Positions 4,861-5,944 of a stretch of 5,944 nt of DNA are shown one piece after another. Source of the stretch: Gelria sp. (lineage in GTDB: Bacteria; Bacillota; Syntrophomonadia; Syntrophomonadales; Syntrophomonadaceae); assembly GCA_012839665.1 (NCBI GenBank), contig DUMX01000079.1, forward strand, positions 1-5,944, in the 5' to 3' direction. A model generated the notes under the pieces. The model ran no database searches. It saw only the letters and a program-made list of their open reading frames with translations, and had not been told where the DNA came from. The position numbers and the translations under genes are program-made. Within the stretch, counting starts at the first letter, position 1. Every line of letters starts with the position of its first letter.

Positions 4861-4974
4861 TTACCCTGGCAACTTTGGCTGATACCAGTGAAATAGGCAA
4901 GCAGGCTGCACACCGGCACTGGCTACGAATAATAGAAACATAGACAATAAACTTAATACCTTTGACTTCATCAT
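4861..4974 (-). CDS. agrD: AgrD-like cyclic (thio)lactone autoinducer pro-peptide, tail apparently truncated
   Basis: This 37-aa peptide has the plan of clostridial AgrD precursors: a short basic amphipathic/hydrophobic leader (MMKSKVLSLLSMFLLFVASA), a core with a conserved Cys (PACLFHW), then YQPKLP. By analogy with Clostridium perfringens AgrD (SAC, four residues, then HQP), the predicted signal is a thiolactone ring from Cys26 to Trp30 (CLFHW). In such systems AgrB trims the C-terminal tail and closes the ring, and the exported peptide is sensed by a histidine kinase that signals to a LytTR regulator such as the one encoded upstream at 5157-5858. The start is ATG 4972-4974, with a perfect AAGGAGGTG six bases upstream. 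The frame ends at TAA 4861-4863 right after LPG, lacking the usual acidic tail. Removing one G from GGG (4864-4866) restores GKLIEI before TGA 4847-4845. Confidence 0.78.
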   Translation of the reverse strand: MMKSKVLSLLSMFLLFVASAGVQPACLFHWYQPKLPG

Positions 4975-5015
4975 AATTTCCACCTCCTTCCAATTGGTGG
5001 TGGCCACCTGCTCTA

Positions 5016-5043
5016 TATATACTAGACTGGAAATAAAATGCAA
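5016..5043 (-). promoter_or_regulatory. Promoter of the AgrD-like gene
   Basis: On the minus strand TTGCAT (5043-5038) and TATATA (5021-5016) are separated by 16 bases; an overlapping register (5019-5014) gives 18. The pair lies about 40 bases before the start codon and downstream of the regulator's terminator, which supports an independent transcript for this gene. Confidence 0.55.
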
Positions 5044-5050
5044 GCATTTT
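5035..5050. promoter_or_regulatory. Palindrome over the -35 box of the AgrD-like gene
   Basis: AAAATGC (5035-5041), AA, GCATTTT (5044-5050) is a perfect 7-bp inverted repeat with a two-base centre. It covers the TTGCAT -35 hexamer, the usual place for a repressor operator. The binding protein is unknown; LytTR regulators normally bind direct repeats, so this may be another factor. Confidence 0.4.
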
Positions 5051-5107
5051 GAGCCGAAAGGGTCAGAATCAGGCTCGAATGGGTTATATTACAGAAAGGA
5101 ATTATCC

Positions 5108-5141
5108 AAAAACGAAAAATAACCGGTGATAACCGGCTATT
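5108..5141 (-). terminator. Rho-independent terminator of the response-regulator gene
   Basis: On the minus strand AATAGCCGGT (5141-5132) pairs with ACCGGTTATT (5127-5118) around a TATC loop, giving ten pairs with one G-U. T-runs follow (TTTTT, CG, TTTTT). It begins about 16 bases after the regulator stop codon, so the regulator and the AgrD-like gene are likely separate transcription units. Confidence 0.85.
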
Positions 5142-5156
5142 AATGTCAAAAAAATA

Positions 5157-5858
5157 TTATTTCTGCTGAAGTTTCATTCTGAGTATTTTTTCCTGTTTAC
5201 GGCTAAGTGGAATTTTTTCTCCTGTATCTAATATAATCTGAAAAGTACGGCCGGAAGGAACTACTTCTTTAATACGTTTGAGATTTATTAAATAGCTGCG
5301 ATGGCAACGGAGAAAGTTATATTGTTGTAGCTTTCCTTCAAGGCTACGCATATCTTCCCTGGTAATATAAGTTCTATTAAGGGTCTTTATAAGATTCCCA
5401 CTACTTCGGGCTTCGATATATAGTATATTGCTGGGCTTAATAAACATATTTTGTTTTTTAGTCTTTACCGGGATGGGGGCTTCGGATAAGGTCTGGGACG
5501 GGTTGAGTTTGTCCACTAGTTTCCTCACTGTTTTCTTTATTCTTTCCTCATCGAAGGGTTTAAGAATATAATCAACCGAATATAGCTCGAAAGCCTCTAA
5601 AGCATGATCGGGATGAGCCGTGGCAAAAACAAGGGACAAGTCTTCATATTTTTCTGCCAGGATGTGGGCAAGTTCTATACCGTTTATATCAGGCATATCA
5701 ATATCCAGAAATACTGCCTGGGGCTGGTTTATCGAAACCTTCTTTAGAGCTTCCTTACCGCTGGTGGCAATATCAGTTATCACCCCGGGTACTTCTTCTA
5801 TAATAGATTTAAGAAAATTGCCTGTAGCCAGCTCATCATCTACTATAAGGATCCTCAT
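5157..5858 (-). CDS. LytTR-family response regulator (AgrA/VirR type)
   Basis: This 233-aa two-component regulator should be phosphorylated by a sensor kinase and then bind promoter direct repeats. The N-terminal receiver domain (about 1-118) has the acidic pair Asp7-Asp8, phospho-acceptor Asp52 in FLDIDMP, Thr80 in FATAH and Lys100 in LKPF. The C-terminal LytTR domain (about 134-233) opens with FIKPSNILYIEA and contains FLRCHRSYLINLKRI, the conserved recognition segment. The length is normal for AgrA, VirR and LytR relatives. ATG 5856-5858 follows GAAAGGG by about six bases; this site lies inside the end of the preceding frame, so the two genes are probably translationally coupled. A strong terminator follows. 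The AgrD-like gene downstream points to a quorum-sensing role, but LytTR regulators also pair with LytS-type kinases, so the partner is inferred. Confidence 0.93.
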   Translation of the reverse strand: MRILIVDDELATGNFLKSIIEEVPGVITDIATSGKEALKKVSINQPQAVFLDIDMPDINGIELAHILAEKYEDLSLVFATAHPDHALEAFELYSVDYILKPFDEERIKKTVRKLVDKLNPSQTLSEAPIPVKTKKQNMFIKPSNILYIEARSSGNLIKTLNRTYITREDMRSLEGKLQQYNFLRCHRSYLINLKRIKEVVPSGRTFQIILDTGEKIPLSRKQEKILRMKLQQK

Positions 5859-5861
5859 ATC

Positions 5862-5944
5862 TTACCCTTTCGAAAAATCCAAAACCCTATCTACAAAGTG
5901 GATAAAACCATAGCCAGCAGGTGATACCGTAAAAGCCTGTGCTA
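5862..5944 (-). CDS. 3' end of an unidentified upstream gene (partial)
   Basis: A minus-strand frame enters from the right edge and gives 26 residues ending GFIHFVDRVLDFSKG before TAA 5862-5864. The stop lies three bases before the regulator's ATG, and the regulator's ribosome binding site is inside this frame. That spacing is typical of an operon. The residues do not show the G-x-G-L-x-N motifs of a histidine-kinase ATPase domain, although the very end of a kinase might lack them. Too little is visible to assign a function. Confidence 0.5.
   Translation of the reverse strand, partial: AQAFTVSPAGYGFIHFVDRVLDFSKG

Noticed and set aside
4853..5047. Alternative minus-strand frame overlapping the AgrD-like gene
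   Set aside because: It is out of frame with the perfect ribosome binding site and ATG at 4974 and lacks the leader and Cys/YQP pattern.
5620..5913. Plus-strand 97-codon open frame
   Set aside because: It is antisense to the receiver domain of the response regulator, which has all its conserved residues in frame.

Overview
The window looks like a mobile-element-rich accessory stretch of a low-to-moderate GC Firmicute, probably a clostridial anaerobe. This is inferred from strong AAGGAGG-type ribosome binding sites, an AgrD-type signal peptide precursor beside a LytTR response regulator, Gram-positive-style signal peptides and AT-rich intergenic DNA. The species cannot be named from the sequence alone.

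Left third (1-1597, + strand): the first 95 bases are the truncated end of a second copy of the secreted-protein gene found at 3549-4559. That copy is cut by an apparently intact IS3-family insertion sequence (about 96-1597). The IS carries orfA and orfB, which overlap in the -1 frame. At the overlap there is a textbook-looking programmed -1 frameshift site: slippery A_AAC_CCT followed six bases later by a 10-bp perfect stem.

Middle (1609-3453): a minus-strand gene encodes a membrane protein with four hydrophobic segments and a cytosolic tail that resembles sigma-70 region 4. Next comes a poorly coding stretch with a strong 11-bp hairpin and a doubtful reading frame. A second IS3-family element (2782-3453) follows. 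It is dead: its middle is deleted and a roughly 266-bp block of its transposase gene is inverted, so the two catalytic Asp codons lie on one strand and the Glu codon on the other.

Right third (3549-5944, all minus strand, read from right to left): the tail of an unidentified gene; a LytTR-family response regulator closely coupled to it; a terminator; a promoter with an overlapping palindrome; a 37-aa AgrD-like cyclic (thio)lactone pro-peptide; a second terminator; and a promoter for a secreted protein of unknown function. This reads as part of an Agr/VirR-type quorum-sensing module with a candidate target gene. No AgrB processing enzyme or AgrC-like kinase is visible here. They may lie beyond the right edge, or the module may be decaying. 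The AgrD-like gene appears to have lost its conserved C-terminal tail through one extra G in a GGG run, and removing one G restores a family-typical ending. No tRNA, rRNA or CRISPR array was seen.
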